Source: Chrysogorgia sp. JL179-B06 (taxonomy: Eukaryota; Cnidaria; Anthozoa; Scleralcyonacea; Chrysogorgiidae). Taken from it: 64,000 nt of DNA. Under the pieces are notes generated by a model that was given only the letters and a program-made list of their open reading frames with translations, was not told where the DNA came from and made no database searches. Of the stretch, positions 8,643-17,278 are shown in pieces. The stretch lies in NCBI GenBank assembly GCA_035772405.1, contig JAYKKM010000205.1, positions 297,001-361,000 of the forward strand. Reading direction: 5' to 3'. The first letter of the stretch is position 1. Each line of letters begins with the position of its first letter. Made by a program: the position numbers and the translations under genes.

Positions 8643-9593
8643 ATGAGTCTAAACTACGGGTATGAGTCTGACGACCCTCACGATAAAATACTAAAGAGAA
8701 CGAAAAGACATCTGAACGAAGATCCTAAATTAAGCGCGACTGGTGGAAGGATGTCTGGAATAATAGACATGCAAGGCTCAGCGATAAAAAACGTAGCAGA
8801 CCCAGTCGATGACTCAGACGCTGCGAATAAAAGAACTCTAGAGCAATTGTTAGCAGGTTTCCTCAAGAGTCAGTCCTACAATGTTGTGCTCGACTTCAAC
8901 GTTAGCACACACGCCTTGAAAAACGTGGAATTTCACACCAATGGTTCAAACAAAGTGAAAGCCATTGGTGAAACAAGCAAATTAGTGCAAAACAACCTAG
9001 CTTATGGCCCTATTATTGGCATCAGCAGTGTAAGCCAAAGTTTTCTATCCCCTGTGTTAACGCCAATCCCACTTGAGTCAGGTCTTCATTTTAATTGCCC
9101 CAGTATGCAGTGGTGTGATCTCTCCATTTTTGTTGTGGTGAGGTTACCAATGAGAACCGCTGGATCAAATTGGGAGACAATTATATCAAACGACGATGGT
9201 AGTTGGGATAAGTTCATAGGGTACAAGACTGGTGTGACCAACAAGCTCGCGTATGGTGGTAGCATCCCAGCGATGGAGAAAGTATGCACTATTCCGAGTG
9301 GTGTTGACCTCACAAAAATGCATATGATATCGATACACTGGCAAATGAGCAATTCACATGTCAGAGTCAACAACGTTAAGTCAACCGATTCAGACTTCAT
9401 AGCAAATATGAAAAAGATAGGCGCACCCTACGGAACAATTTTTGGAATACATCGACCAAGAATACCACTAGCGCCCTATGCGCACCCATCGTTGATAGAA
9501 TTCTACGGTGTGAAAATTGTGAGTGGTTATATGACAAACCGAGACATCATAATCATGGGTGGAGAAATGATGAAGGAATATGGCGTAAAGTAA
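8643..9593 (+). CDS. Fibre-like protein: phage tail-fibre motif plus lectin-like domain
   Basis: 316 residues. Residues ~34-65 match the bacteriophage tail-fibre/collar pattern GGxMxGxIDMxGxxIxNVxDPxDxSDAANK (here GGRMSGIIDMQGSAIKNV, then DDSDAANKR). Such motifs trimerise fibres in phages. From about residue 100 to the end the sequence reads as a beta-sandwich of concanavalin A/LamG type (VVVRLP...ETIISNDDGSWDKFIGY...ISIHWQ...VRVNN). Together this suggests a receptor-binding fibre on the Polinton virion, as inference. It is the second gene of a tight rightward run (2 bp after the previous stop, 0 bp before the next start). Confidence 0.7.
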   Translation: MSLNYGYESDDPHDKILKRTKRHLNEDPKLSATGGRMSGIIDMQGSAIKNVADPVDDSDAANKRTLEQLLAGFLKSQSYNVVLDFNVSTHALKNVEFHTNGSNKVKAIGETSKLVQNNLAYGPIIGISSVSQSFLSPVLTPIPLESGLHFNCPSMQWCDLSIFVVVRLPMRTAGSNWETIISNDDGSWDKFIGYKTGVTNKLAYGGSIPAMEKVCTIPSGVDLTKMHMISIHWQMSNSHVRVNNVKSTDSDFIANMKKIGAPYGTIFGIHRPRIPLAPYAHPSLIEFYGVKIVSGYMTNRDIIIMGGEMMKEYGVK

Positions 9594-9803
9594 ATGGGAG
9601 CATGTTTTTCGAGACCTCGTGAGATATATAAGATAAATAAGACGACTGATCACATGTTCAAAGCTGGTGGATCATTTGGTCGCGGTGACGTCACTCTAGA
9701 GCTCCACGCTGAAATTGGTATGAGGTCTAAAAAGACTTACGGCAAACCTATTACGCTACCCGCAGAATCAGACACTGTAGGAGTGGTAGGAGACGTGACC
9801 TAA
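9594..9803 (+). CDS. Small protein with N-terminal lipidation signal (69 aa)
   Basis: The protein starts MGACFSRP. Gly2 with Ser6 fits N-myristoylation, and Cys4 could be palmitoylated, giving stable membrane attachment without a transmembrane helix. The remainder is polar with a glycine-rich centre (AGGSFGRGD). Its ATG follows the TAA of the fibre gene with no gap, so the start is well fixed. No family is recognised. Lipid-anchored small proteins are common in virion assembly, but the role here is inferred only from the motif. Confidence 0.6.
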   Translation: MGACFSRPREIYKINKTTDHMFKAGGSFGRGDVTLELHAEIGMRSKKTYGKPITLPAESDTVGVVGDVT

Positions 9804-9809
9804 GTTAAA

Positions 9810-9950
9810 ATGGGTTGGCTTAGAAAACTGGTTCGTAACATTAGAAACTTTTTCAGACGACGTAGAAAACTGAGGGCTAATAAAACGCACCTGATGCATT
9901 GGTACACAACAAACCAGATCTATAAAAAACCCAACACCCACGTCGAATAG
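9810..9950 (+). CDS. Arginine-rich micro-protein (46 aa)
   Basis: A short frame starting 6 bp after the previous stop: MGWLRKLVRNIRNFFRRRRK, followed by a polar tail ending in a TAG. The first 20 residues would form a strongly basic amphipathic helix. That is the style of small virion peptides that condense DNA or disturb membranes (for example adenovirus core/minor proteins), with no sequence relationship claimed. Gly2 could also be myristoylated, though position 6 is not Ser. Support is the tight spacing, the unbroken frame and the unusual composition; it could still be chance. Confidence 0.5.
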   Translation: MGWLRKLVRNIRNFFRRRRKLRANKTHLMHWYTTNQIYKKPNTHVE

Positions 9951-9966
9951 TTTTTTTGTGGGAGAC

Positions 9967-9975
9967 TATAATATA
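9967..9975 (+). promoter_or_regulatory. TATA-like element just before the BRO-nuclease ATG
   Basis: TATAATATA lies 3 bp upstream of the ATG at 9979. Similar TATA-like strings lie close before other rightward genes: GTGTATATAG before 13371, GTAGTATAAG before 12791, TGTATATATG at 12102. If these are promoters the leaders would be extremely short. Confidence 0.35.
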
Positions 9976-9978
9976 GTG

Positions 9979-10746
9979 ATGACTTCCGCGATACCTCGAT
10001 TATTCGATTTCGACGGTCACCAAATCACAACGGTTAATCACAACGGTGACACATGGTTCAAAGCAAAAGAGGTCGCGAGCGCTCTAGGCTATGCTAGACC
10101 AAAAGATGCAGTCAACGACCACGTCGAACCTGATTGCAAAATGAAGATGGAACAGGCCTCGTTTATCAACGAACTTGGGGTCTACTCACTGACGTTCTCG
10201 AGTAAATTGGAGCGTGCGAAACACTTCGGAAGGTGGGTGCACTCAGAGGTCTTGCCAAGCGTTAGAAAAAGTTTGGCTGACGTTGGTCTCAAACACAATC
10301 AGTTTAAAATGATCACTGAGTTCGACCTTCACACGAAAGTTGTTGGTTTTCTTAGGGAGTACTATCCAGAAGCTATTTTGATAGCTGCTTGTGGTGAGAA
10401 TCAAGACACTTCGAGTAAAAGAATAAACTCGTGGAAAAAAGGTTACCAACGTGGAACACCTGACTTGGTTATTGCTAATGCGAACCGACAGCACAGCGGG
10501 CTTGTGATTGAGTTCAAGAACCCAGGTGGCACAGGTAAGACGTCCAAAGAGCAGGAGTCTCTGCTGCTCAGATACAAATCCGCTGGTTATCTAACACTCT
10601 TGTGCGACTCGTACGACGACGCTATTACCACGGTAATAAAATATCTCTTTGACGTTGGGTTTCAGTGCTCTCAGTGTTTTCGTAAATTTAAAAATAAATC
10701 AGCGTTGAGCAACCATGAGAGACGCTATTGTAAAGAGACTTTTTAG
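9979..10746 (+). CDS. BRO-N / VRR-type nuclease / zinc-finger fusion
   Basis: 255 residues from the ATG at 9979 (the frame extends upstream only to a GTG). Residues ~7-100 form a BRO-N domain (GDTWFKAKEVASALGY, ERAKHFGRWVHSEVLPSVR), a DNA-binding module of large DNA viruses and phages. Residues ~110-225 look like a PD-(D/E)XK nuclease of VRR type: GTPDLVI (159-165), then EFK (178-180) and KEQE. The tail has a C2HC finger (C230, C233, H246, C251). The fusion suggests a structure- or site-specific endonuclease acting on element DNA during replication or recombination, as inference. It is preceded by a TATA-like site. Confidence 0.8.
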   Translation: MTSAIPRLFDFDGHQITTVNHNGDTWFKAKEVASALGYARPKDAVNDHVEPDCKMKMEQASFINELGVYSLTFSSKLERAKHFGRWVHSEVLPSVRKSLADVGLKHNQFKMITEFDLHTKVVGFLREYYPEAILIAACGENQDTSSKRINSWKKGYQRGTPDLVIANANRQHSGLVIEFKNPGGTGKTSKEQESLLLRYKSAGYLTLLCDSYDDAITTVIKYLFDVGFQCSQCFRKFKNKSALSNHERRYCKETF

Positions 10747-10981
10747 ACAGTGAGTAATAAGTCGAATTAGCACTCGTTCTCATTGTTGAGACGACGTTTG
10801 AGGCGACAACTGCTCTAGCATTTTCTAAAGACGTTTTTAACTTGGTAAAAAATATCTGCGAAACTTTCTCTCTTTATTTCACAAACCTTCTGACCACTGT
10901 GTGAAAAAATGTTTCTATGACATTGGACGCTTCATGTGACCAATGTCTAAATTTAAAAAAGTGGGGTATCCGAGAACACCC

Positions 10982-11551
10982 TTAATTTTGTGTGGAAGGA
11001 TGATGACGTCTGCACACTGCACGATATTGCTCAGCGCCACCAACGAATGATGGTCCTGGGTTGTATCTCCAATTGAATGGCGCTTCAACAGTTGTTCCAT
11101 CAGTGTCACGACAAACAGCGCAATACGCTTTTAGAAATGTGATGTCGTCTGCCACTGGGAACAGTGTGTCGAGCTCACCAAGTCTTTTTAAGTGCTCCGT
11201 TGTTATGAGACCACAAATAATGACGTGGATGCCAGCTTTGATGTATTCACGAATAACTGACAGATCAGAGTACCAGTGGCCCTCATCAATGCCAATGACG
11301 TCATAGTCAGCTATCTCGGAAGAACTCGGAAGGTTGGTGATTAACTTCGCAGGTAAACTGTCTGATCCAACAACGATAGTCTGACGATGTGTGGAGAACG
11401 CGTGGTCAGTTCGCCTAGTGTCACCTGCGTTGTTCATGTAAAGGACTTTGAGCCCTGATTTACTTAACGTGATTAACCTACGAAGAGTCTCCGTTGTTTT
11501 TCCTGCAAACATGGGACCAATCACGATTTCTAGTTTACCAACTTTTCTCAT
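10982..11551 (-). CDS. tk: Thymidine kinase, type II
   Basis: 189 residues from the ATG at 11551 (a longer frame would start at GTG). P-loop GPMFAGKTTE (12-21), catalytic Glu90 in IGIDEGHW, and a zinc site from C144/C147 and C180/H183 define the type II (vaccinia/bacterial-like) enzyme that phosphorylates thymidine. The usual residue after the catalytic Glu-Gly is Gln (DEGQF); here it is His-Trp. Thymidine kinase supplies dTTP in resting cells and is common in large DNA viruses, less so in Polintons. It is the only leftward gene in the right half, divergent from the 114-aa gene across a repeat-bearing spacer. Confidence 0.9.
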   Translation of the reverse strand: MRKVGKLEIVIGPMFAGKTTETLRRLITLSKSGLKVLYMNNAGDTRRTDHAFSTHRQTIVVGSDSLPAKLITNLPSSSEIADYDVIGIDEGHWYSDLSVIREYIKAGIHVIICGLITTEHLKRLGELDTLFPVADDITFLKAYCAVCRDTDGTTVEAPFNWRYNPGPSFVGGAEQYRAVCRRHHPSTQN

Positions 11552-11649
11552 GGTCACTATACCCTCAGAGAAATATTTTTTTATTATGGTGGAAACCGTC
11601 GTTCGTTGTTAAATAACCGCTGGAGCTCTAAGTTTTAATGCGTTTGGTC

Positions 11650-11712
11650 TGGGACTGTGAGATATCTGTGAGGTCATCTGTGAGACACCTGTGAGGTCAT
11701 CTGTGAGTAAGA
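11650..11712. promoter_or_regulatory. Direct repeats in the divergent spacer upstream of tk and gene A
   Basis: The 182-bp spacer between tk and the rightward 114-aa gene contains at least five direct copies of a CTGTGAG core (forms such as ATCTGTGAGGTC and ACCTGTGAGGTC) at 9-18 bp spacing. The compact Polinton has a much larger tandem repeat at the matching place upstream of its gene A. Likely a control region; it could be a protein-binding array. Confidence 0.5.
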
Positions 11713-11733
11713 TAACACGTGATAGTGTATTAG

Positions 11734-12078
11734 ATGGTTGAGGACTCACAGACGGCTGTTGAAGCGAAGATTACGGCTGATGTGAAAAGTGTTAAGGTGA
11801 AGGACCCAAAGCGCGTCGCTGCTGGCAAAAAGTTGGCTGAGATATCGAAAGCTGCGAAAGAAAAGAAAATGCGTGAAATGATAGTTAACGAAGAACAAGG
11901 TGGTGAGTGGAGCTATGGATATGTTGTTGGAACACTTGGTGTTATCATTGCTGGTGCTTCATTGTGGTATACAATTAGCAATGAAAAAGAGACACAACTG
12001 GAACCTGTGAGCACTGTGGTTAGCGCGTCAGAAAATCGTAGAACTTGTCGTCCAGCGTTAGACACATTTGATTCTTGA
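11734..12078 (+). CDS. Small Polinton membrane protein, family A (114 aa)
   Basis: Function unknown. A charged N-terminal half carries the motif VKDPKRVAAGKKLAEISKAA, followed by a single transmembrane helix at ~62-80 (YVVGTLGVIIAGASLWY) and a polar tail ending in D-x-FDS. A relative in the compact Polinton (48040-48396, 118 aa) keeps the KDPKRV block, the single helix and the acidic FD end. In both elements it is followed within about 30 bp by gene B, so the order is conserved. The basic half could bind DNA or protein at a membrane (inference). Confidence 0.75.
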   Translation: MVEDSQTAVEAKITADVKSVKVKDPKRVAAGKKLAEISKAAKEKKMREMIVNEEQGGEWSYGYVVGTLGVIIAGASLWYTISNEKETQLEPVSTVVSASENRRTCRPALDTFDS

Positions 12079-12101
12079 ACAAAACACACGACAATGTATA
12101 T

Positions 12102-12338
12102 ATGGCTGCGATCGATCGAAAAGAACTTATGAACGAACTGTACGACGCGTTACTTGTTACGACTGGTGCTGTGGCAGTGAGTATGATTTCGAAAAAGGCT
12201 TTGGGGGAACCATTGGGAACACCAGAGACTGTGAAAGGCACAGTGAAACTTGCTGCAGCTGTTGGTGCAGGAACGTTGTTAGTAAAATGGGTGCAATCAA
12301 AAAAGTGGATACCGACAGACCCATTCAAATCAACGTAA
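12102..12338 (+). CDS. Small Polinton membrane protein, family B (78 aa)
   Basis: Started at the ATG 12102 (MAAIDRKELMNELYDALL) because the frame upstream has only a TTG and because the relative at 48426-48650 starts at the matching place. Two hydrophobic segments (VTTGAVAVSM and LAAAVGAGTLLVKWV) suggest a hairpin membrane protein, ending in the shared motif W/LIP-TDPFK. Function unknown. It sits between gene A and the coiled-coil protein at 12343. Confidence 0.72.
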   Translation: MAAIDRKELMNELYDALLVTTGAVAVSMISKKALGEPLGTPETVKGTVKLAAAVGAGTLLVKWVQSKKWIPTDPFKST

Positions 12339-12342
12339 GTTA

Positions 12343-12762
12343 ATGGTGAGTGTTGTGGCTGGAGGGATATTTAATGCAGTGGCTTTTGCGGGCGCTGGCT
12401 TTATGTTTTCAAAGTTTAATCACACAGGCTATGAAGCTGAGATGAAAAGACACAACCACGCGTTGGAGCAGTTAGCCAGCGCGAAAGAAGTGTGGTATGA
12501 GAATGAGGTCGCCAAGAAAGATAAGATCCAGCGTTTACGACAACGGCTCTCTGATGCTAACGCTGACATCAACGACACAAACCACGCGTTGGAAGAACTT
12601 AGAAGCGTAATGACCATACAGTACAGCGGACGAGTGTTCACTGACCTCCCGAAGATTGCGGATTACTACCAACCGAGTGCGGAAATGAAGGAATACCAAT
12701 TGTTGTTTGTTAGCGCGCTAGGTTTGGGTAGTGGAATAGCGGTGTGGGTACTAGTTCGGTGA
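12343..12762 (+). CDS. Coiled-coil membrane protein (139 aa)
   Basis: An N-terminal hydrophobic segment (VVAGGIFNAVAFAGAGFMF) is followed by a long charged coiled coil at ~30-90 (HNHALEQLASAKEVWYENEV, LSDANADINDTNHALEELR) and a C-terminal transmembrane helix (LLFVSALGLGSGIAVWVLV). A membrane-anchored rod is expected. The family appears, from memory, in other invertebrate Polintons. There is no relative in the compact element, so it may belong to the virion or assembly set rather than replication. It starts 4 bp after gene B. Confidence 0.72.
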   Translation: MVSVVAGGIFNAVAFAGAGFMFSKFNHTGYEAEMKRHNHALEQLASAKEVWYENEVAKKDKIQRLRQRLSDANADINDTNHALEELRSVMTIQYSGRVFTDLPKIADYYQPSAEMKEYQLLFVSALGLGSGIAVWVLVR

Positions 12763-12790
12763 GAAAAAATGTTGGAGTAGTATAAGAGTG

Positions 12791-13345
12791 ATGGACAAAC
12801 TTATGAGGCAGATGAGTTATGGCTTGACAATTGACGAAATCGCGAATGAGACGCAAATTGAGTGTGGAGACACCTTCAGGTTTTACTACTGCTCGGATTG
12901 CAACGTTGTGAAACGTGTGACTGAATGTGGTGGGTACGCGTGTCCAAAGTGTGGTGACATCGAATGGGGTTACACTCAGAGTTACAGCGACATGAGACTC
13001 ACGCGACTAAAAAGCGTTCACAAACGGTCTTGGTGGATGGGGAGAAGACTACGGAACGTTGTGAAGGGTGAGCACCTTGAGTTGATAAAAGAGGACTTCT
13101 TGAAAGTTGTCAATGTGCTGCACTCATGCAATTTGATAAAGGGTAGAAATGTTAGCAGATATGGATACTACATTATTAGGTTGTGTCACAGAAGACGAGT
13201 CAAGACACTCAAGAAGGTGTCAGACCTCAAAGACGGGAAGGTGAAAGACTTGTTTGACGACAATCTGTTTGGGGTGGTGTACCCAAAGCTGGGATGGTGT
13301 GAAAGTGGTGATCGTTATTACAATGAGTGGCTTAGGAAAAAATAA
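12791..13345 (+). CDS. Zinc-ribbon protein, TFIIB/VLTF3-like (tentative), family D
   Basis: 184 residues from ATG 12791. C34-x2-C37 and C51-x2-C54 form a zinc ribbon. It is followed by a helical region with NVSRYGYYIIRLCHR and a C-terminal GVVYPKLGW, resembling the layout of poxvirus/NCLDV late transcription factor VLTF3 (ribbon, then N-x-x-Y-x-Y helix, then L-x-W). The corresponding gene in the compact element (49312-49923) has a cleaner TFIIB-style ribbon. A role in transcribing element genes is inferred; profile comparison with PF04947 and TFIIB would test it. It is preceded by TAGTATAAG 7-15 bp before the ATG and followed by PolB. Confidence 0.5.
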   Translation: MDKLMRQMSYGLTIDEIANETQIECGDTFRFYYCSDCNVVKRVTECGGYACPKCGDIEWGYTQSYSDMRLTRLKSVHKRSWWMGRRLRNVVKGEHLELIKEDFLKVVNVLHSCNLIKGRNVSRYGYYIIRLCHRRRVKTLKKVSDLKDGKVKDLFDDNLFGVVYPKLGWCESGDRYYNEWLRKK

Positions 13346-13370
13346 ATAAGCGTAGTGTATATAGAAGCCA

Positions 13371-16300
13371 ATGAGTCGGACTGTGAAAAACCCGCTGAAA
13401 AAAAGACGGGCGCATAAGACGAGCGCAGCCGTTGTCAATTCACTAACAGATGAAGCGACCAACGTTCACGGCTTCTTTAGAGACCAAGAAACACAACCTG
13501 TAGTCGAAGACCTCGCACCGTCAACGCATCTGTTGGATCGAGCACTGAGAGGGTTCGCAAGGTCCTATGGAGTCGAAGTGATTGACGACAGAGACATCAA
13601 TCAGGTAAATGGTAGTAGAAGTGCTGTCACTAACCTTTTGAGACGTGAACTAGGTGAGACCAACGGAATGAAAGTGGTAGAGACAGTCAAGGTCACTTTT
13701 GAGAAAGTTTTAGAACTCAATAAGACCACATACAAAACTGCCTACTTTAACAGCGAAACGTTCGTCGTCATTAACGAGCATGACATCGAGGGTGTCGCCA
13801 ATCGTGGGTCGGAGCAGATTTTGACGCGGATAGCTGGGTGGCTATCTGAGGGGTCTGGATGGACTATCGACAAAATAGACGCACACTACGTTAATGTCGC
13901 TATTTACAGACCTTTGCATGGGAGTAGCTACATTGTGTTGCCAAAGGAGCTGCGCAACAGTATGAAGGGCTTGGTAAACGTAAATAACGATGATGACAAC
14001 GAGTGCTTTAGATGGTGCCACCTCGCACACAAATTTCCTGTTGGAAAAAACTCTGACAGAACGTCAAAGTACGCTAGGCATGTCGGTGAGCTGAACTATG
14101 ACGGAATTGACTTCCCAGTATCAGTCAAAGACTACAACAAGATCGAAAAGGCAAACGATATTAGCATCAATGTTTTTGGGTATGAGAATAAGCAGCCATT
14201 CCCCGTGTACGTTTCTAAGGAGGCGTACCCTGACCACATGGACCTATTGTTGATAACTAATGACGTGGGCAACAAGCATTATGTGTACATTCGCGATTTT
14301 AACAAATTCATGTACCGCCAGACAGAGCACAAGGCGAGAAAGCATTTTTGCAGGTATTGTTTGCAATGTTTCACCCGTGCGGACGTGCTTGAAAGTCATG
14401 TGGAAGTGTGTTTGGTCATTAATGGGAAGCAAGCTATTAAAATGCCACAAAAAGGCGCGAAAGTAAAATATGAGAATTTTAGCAGACAATTAAATGTACC
14501 ATTTGTGGTGTATGCAGACTTCGAGGCTATCACACAGAAGGTGCACACAGCGACACCATCAAGCGAGTGTAGCTACACAAATGCTTACCAGAGGCATGTT
14601 GACTGCGGTTATGGGTATAAATTAGTTTGTTGCTACGATAACGAGTACAGTAAGCCAGTGAAAGTGTATCGCGGTGAAAATGCAGTCAACAAGTTCATTG
14701 GGGAGATGTTAGAAATTGTTGAATATTGTAAAGAGACATCTGAGAGTCACTTTAACAAAGAAATGATACTGACTGACGCCGATAAGAAGAACTTTGACGA
14801 GGCTAAGAGTTGTCATATTTGCAGTGTTGAGTACACTGGCGCTGACGTTAGAGTGAGAGACCACTGTCACGTGTCAGGTAAGTACAGAGGGTCCGCGCAT
14901 CGTGAATGTAACGTGAACTTTAAGTTGACTGATAAAATACCTGTGATCTTTCATAACCTACGTGGCTACGATAGCCATTTCATTATGCAGGAGATTGGTA
15001 AGTTTGGTCAAGACATAAATGTGATACCAAACAACATGGAGAAGTACATGGCGTTCATGCTTGGAAAAAACTTGGTGTTCTTGGACAGCTTTCAGTTCAT
15101 GAGTAGTGGTCTAGACAACTTAGTGAGGAACCTACCAAGGGATGCTTTCAAATACACGTCAGAAGTGTTTCGTGAAACAGGGTTGGCACTTATGACAAGA
15201 AAGGGGGTCTATCCCTATGATTATATGGACTCCTTTGAAAAATTCGACGAGCGCGAGCTACCCTCCAAAAAAGATTTCTACAGCGTTCTGAACGATGAGC
15301 ACATCACGGAAGAAATGCACGAGCGCGCCATCGATGTGTGGGACTACTTCGACGTTGAAAGTATGGGTGAGTATCACGACCTGTATTTGAAAAGCGATGT
15401 GCTCTTGCTTGCCGACGTTTTTGAGAACTTTAGAAAGACATGCCATCGCGAGTATAAATTAGACCCGTGTCACTATTTCACGTCGCCTGGATTGGCTTGG
15501 GATGCCATGTTAAAGATGACTGGAGTAGAACTCGAATTATTGTCCGACATCGACATGTTCCAGTTCGTAGAATTAGGTATGCGTGGTGGTGTGAGCTACA
15601 TATGCAACAGACATGGTGTGGCGAACAATAAATATATGAAGGGGTACGATAAAGCGCAAGAGTCGAAGTATTTGATGTACCTTGACGCCAACAATTTGTA
15701 CGGATGGGCGATGAGTCGAAGTCTACCTACAGGTGGCTTCAAGTGGTTGACTGAGAAAGAAATAAAAAAGGTTAATCTACACGACTATCACAACAATAGT
15801 GAAAAGGGCCTGCTGCTTGAAGTCGACTTGGAGTATCCAGCCCATTTGCATGACCTACATAATGACTACCCGTTGGCTCCCGAGAAGATGGAGATAACTG
15901 TTGACATGTTGTCGGAGTACTGCACGAAAATCAAAAATAAATTTAATGTGAGTGTTGGCGGCGTGAAAAAGTTGGTGACTAATTTGATGGACAAAAAAAA
16001 GTACGTGTGTCACTATAGAAATCTGCAGTTGTACACAGGTCTTGGACTAAAAATCAAAAAGGTGCATAGGGTCCTACAGTTTGACCAGTCTAAGTGGTTG
16101 GGCAAGTACATCGACTTTAACACAGTCAAGAGAACTGCGGCTAAGAACGCTTTTGAGAAGGACTTCTTCAAGTTGATGAATAACAGTGTGTTCGGAAAAA
16201 CGATGGAAAACTTGAGGAAGCGTGTGGACGTAAGATTAGTGACCACCGAGAAAAAGTTAGAAAAGCTTGTCTCAAAGCCTACGTTTGTGTCTTGCAAGAT

Positions 16301-16961
16301 ATTTAGCGAGAATCTAGTCGCTGTCCACAAAGTTAAAGAAACGCTGACACTAAATCGACCTGCATATGTGGGTATGTGCATATTAGACTTGAGCAAAACG
16401 CTGATGTATGACTTCCACTACAACTATATCATGAAAAAGTACTCTAGCGATACCTGCAGACTACACTTCACCGACACTGACAGTCTGTTGTACACAATCA
16501 AAACTGGCGACGTCTACTCTGACTTCATGGAGGAGCGCGAAAAGTTTGACAATAGCGATTACCCTGCAGACAACCCGTTCGCTTTCAAAGAGAATAAGAA
16601 AGTTATTGGCAAGATGAAAGACGAGTGCGCTGGAACACCAATTATTGAGTTCGTCGGGTTGCGCAGTAAAATGTATAGCTATTTGAAAGAGGATGGGGGT
16701 GGTGGGAAAACCGCTAAAGGCATTAGAAAGAATATAATTAAAAAAGTGATCAAGCACGAAGATTACAAAAGTGTGTTACTTGAGCAGAAACAATTGCGAC
16801 ACACAATGAAGACCATTAGAAGTGTCAAGCATCAGCTCGGTAGTTACGAAATTAATAAAGTGTCGCTATCCTGTTTTGACGATAAACGATACCTTTTAGA
16901 AAATGGTATTGACTCCTACGCATATGGTCACAAAAACATTGTAGTGAGAGACATACCTTAA
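13371..16961 (+). CDS. POLB: Protein-primed family-B DNA polymerase (Polinton type)
   Basis: 1196 residues. N-terminal region with C2H2 finger (~325-347, FCRYCLQCFTRADVLESH). Exonuclease motifs: YADFEA (~381), FHNLRGYDSHF (~527) and YHDLYLKSDVLLLADVF (~668). Inserted between them is an HNH/endonuclease-VII-like zinc module, CHIC...VRDHCHVSGKYRGSAH...CN (~481-515). Polymerase motifs A (LDANNLYGWAM, ~770), B (KLMNNSVFGKTMEN, ~933) and C (FTDTDSLLY, ~1033) are complete. All catalytic positions are present, so the enzyme looks active. It copies the linear element from a protein primer. The stop lies 45 bp before the right TIR. Confidence 0.95.
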   Translation: MSRTVKNPLKKRRAHKTSAAVVNSLTDEATNVHGFFRDQETQPVVEDLAPSTHLLDRALRGFARSYGVEVIDDRDINQVNGSRSAVTNLLRRELGETNGMKVVETVKVTFEKVLELNKTTYKTAYFNSETFVVINEHDIEGVANRGSEQILTRIAGWLSEGSGWTIDKIDAHYVNVAIYRPLHGSSYIVLPKELRNSMKGLVNVNNDDDNECFRWCHLAHKFPVGKNSDRTSKYARHVGELNYDGIDFPVSVKDYNKIEKANDISINVFGYENKQPFPVYVSKEAYPDHMDLLLITNDVGNKHYVYIRDFNKFMYRQTEHKARKHFCRYCLQCFTRADVLESHVEVCLVINGKQAIKMPQKGAKVKYENFSRQLNVPFVVYADFEAITQKVHTATPSSECSYTNAYQRHVDCGYGYKLVCCYDNEYSKPVKVYRGENAVNKFIGEMLEIVEYCKETSESHFNKEMILTDADKKNFDEAKSCHICSVEYTGADVRVRDHCHVSGKYRGSAHRECNVNFKLTDKIPVIFHNLRGYDSHFIMQEIGKFGQDINVIPNNMEKYMAFMLGKNLVFLDSFQFMSSGLDNLVRNLPRDAFKYTSEVFRETGLALMTRKGVYPYDYMDSFEKFDERELPSKKDFYSVLNDEHITEEMHERAIDVWDYFDVESMGEYHDLYLKSDVLLLADVFENFRKTCHREYKLDPCHYFTSPGLAWDAMLKMTGVELELLSDIDMFQFVELGMRGGVSYICNRHGVANNKYMKGYDKAQESKYLMYLDANNLYGWAMSRSLPTGGFKWLTEKEIKKVNLHDYHNNSEKGLLLEVDLEYPAHLHDLHNDYPLAPEKMEITVDMLSEYCTKIKNKFNVSVGGVKKLVTNLMDKKKYVCHYRNLQLYTGLGLKIKKVHRVLQFDQSKWLGKYIDFNTVKRTAAKNAFEKDFFKLMNNSVFGKTMENLRKRVDVRLVTTEKKLEKLVSKPTFVSCKIFSENLVAVHKVKETLTLNRPAYVGMCILDLSKTLMYDFHYNYIMKKYSSDTCRLHFTDTDSLLYTIKTGDVYSDFMEEREKFDNSDYPADNPFAFKENKKVIGKMKDECAGTPIIEFVGLRSKMYSYLKEDGGGGKTAKGIRKNIIKKVIKHEDYKSVLLEQKQLRHTMKTIRSVKHQLGSYEINKVSLSCFDDKRYLLENGIDSYAYGHKNIVVRDIP

Positions 16962-17006
16962 ACACTGCGACGTGATTCCCATAAGGTCACTCTCTCCACG
17001 CGTGCG

Positions 17007-17278
17007 AAATTGCAAACGCTTTTCTCACCGACTTGTTAATCAGCAAATTCGCCAGCTTACTGGATGGGTTGAACGCTATTGAAAATCCTGACGAACTAAA
17101 TGACGAACTACAAAAAGACCCGCTATTAAAGAAAGACGTCGAGAGCATTGTCGCGATTGTGACGCCGTACGTGCCTTTCTTGGGCTTGTTGTCGGGAGGA
17201 ATCACAACGTCTAAATATGTGTACGACCATCATTTCAGAAGTTCGACAAACACTGAAAATAGCGAGCGGGTGGACTAA
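17007..17278 (+). pseudogene. Truncated duplicate of the family C gene in the right TIR
   Basis: The right TIR includes the last ~90 codons of the gene at 570-1088, in frame to the same stop. It lacks the first ~80 codons and has no matching upstream region, so it is a passive by-product of the repeat. Its presence shows that repeat homogenisation extends into coding sequence. Confidence 0.8.

Noticed and set aside
13842..16757. Antisense frames within PolB (for example 16013-16396 and 16461-16757)
   Set aside because: Shadows of a strongly conserved gene on the other strand.
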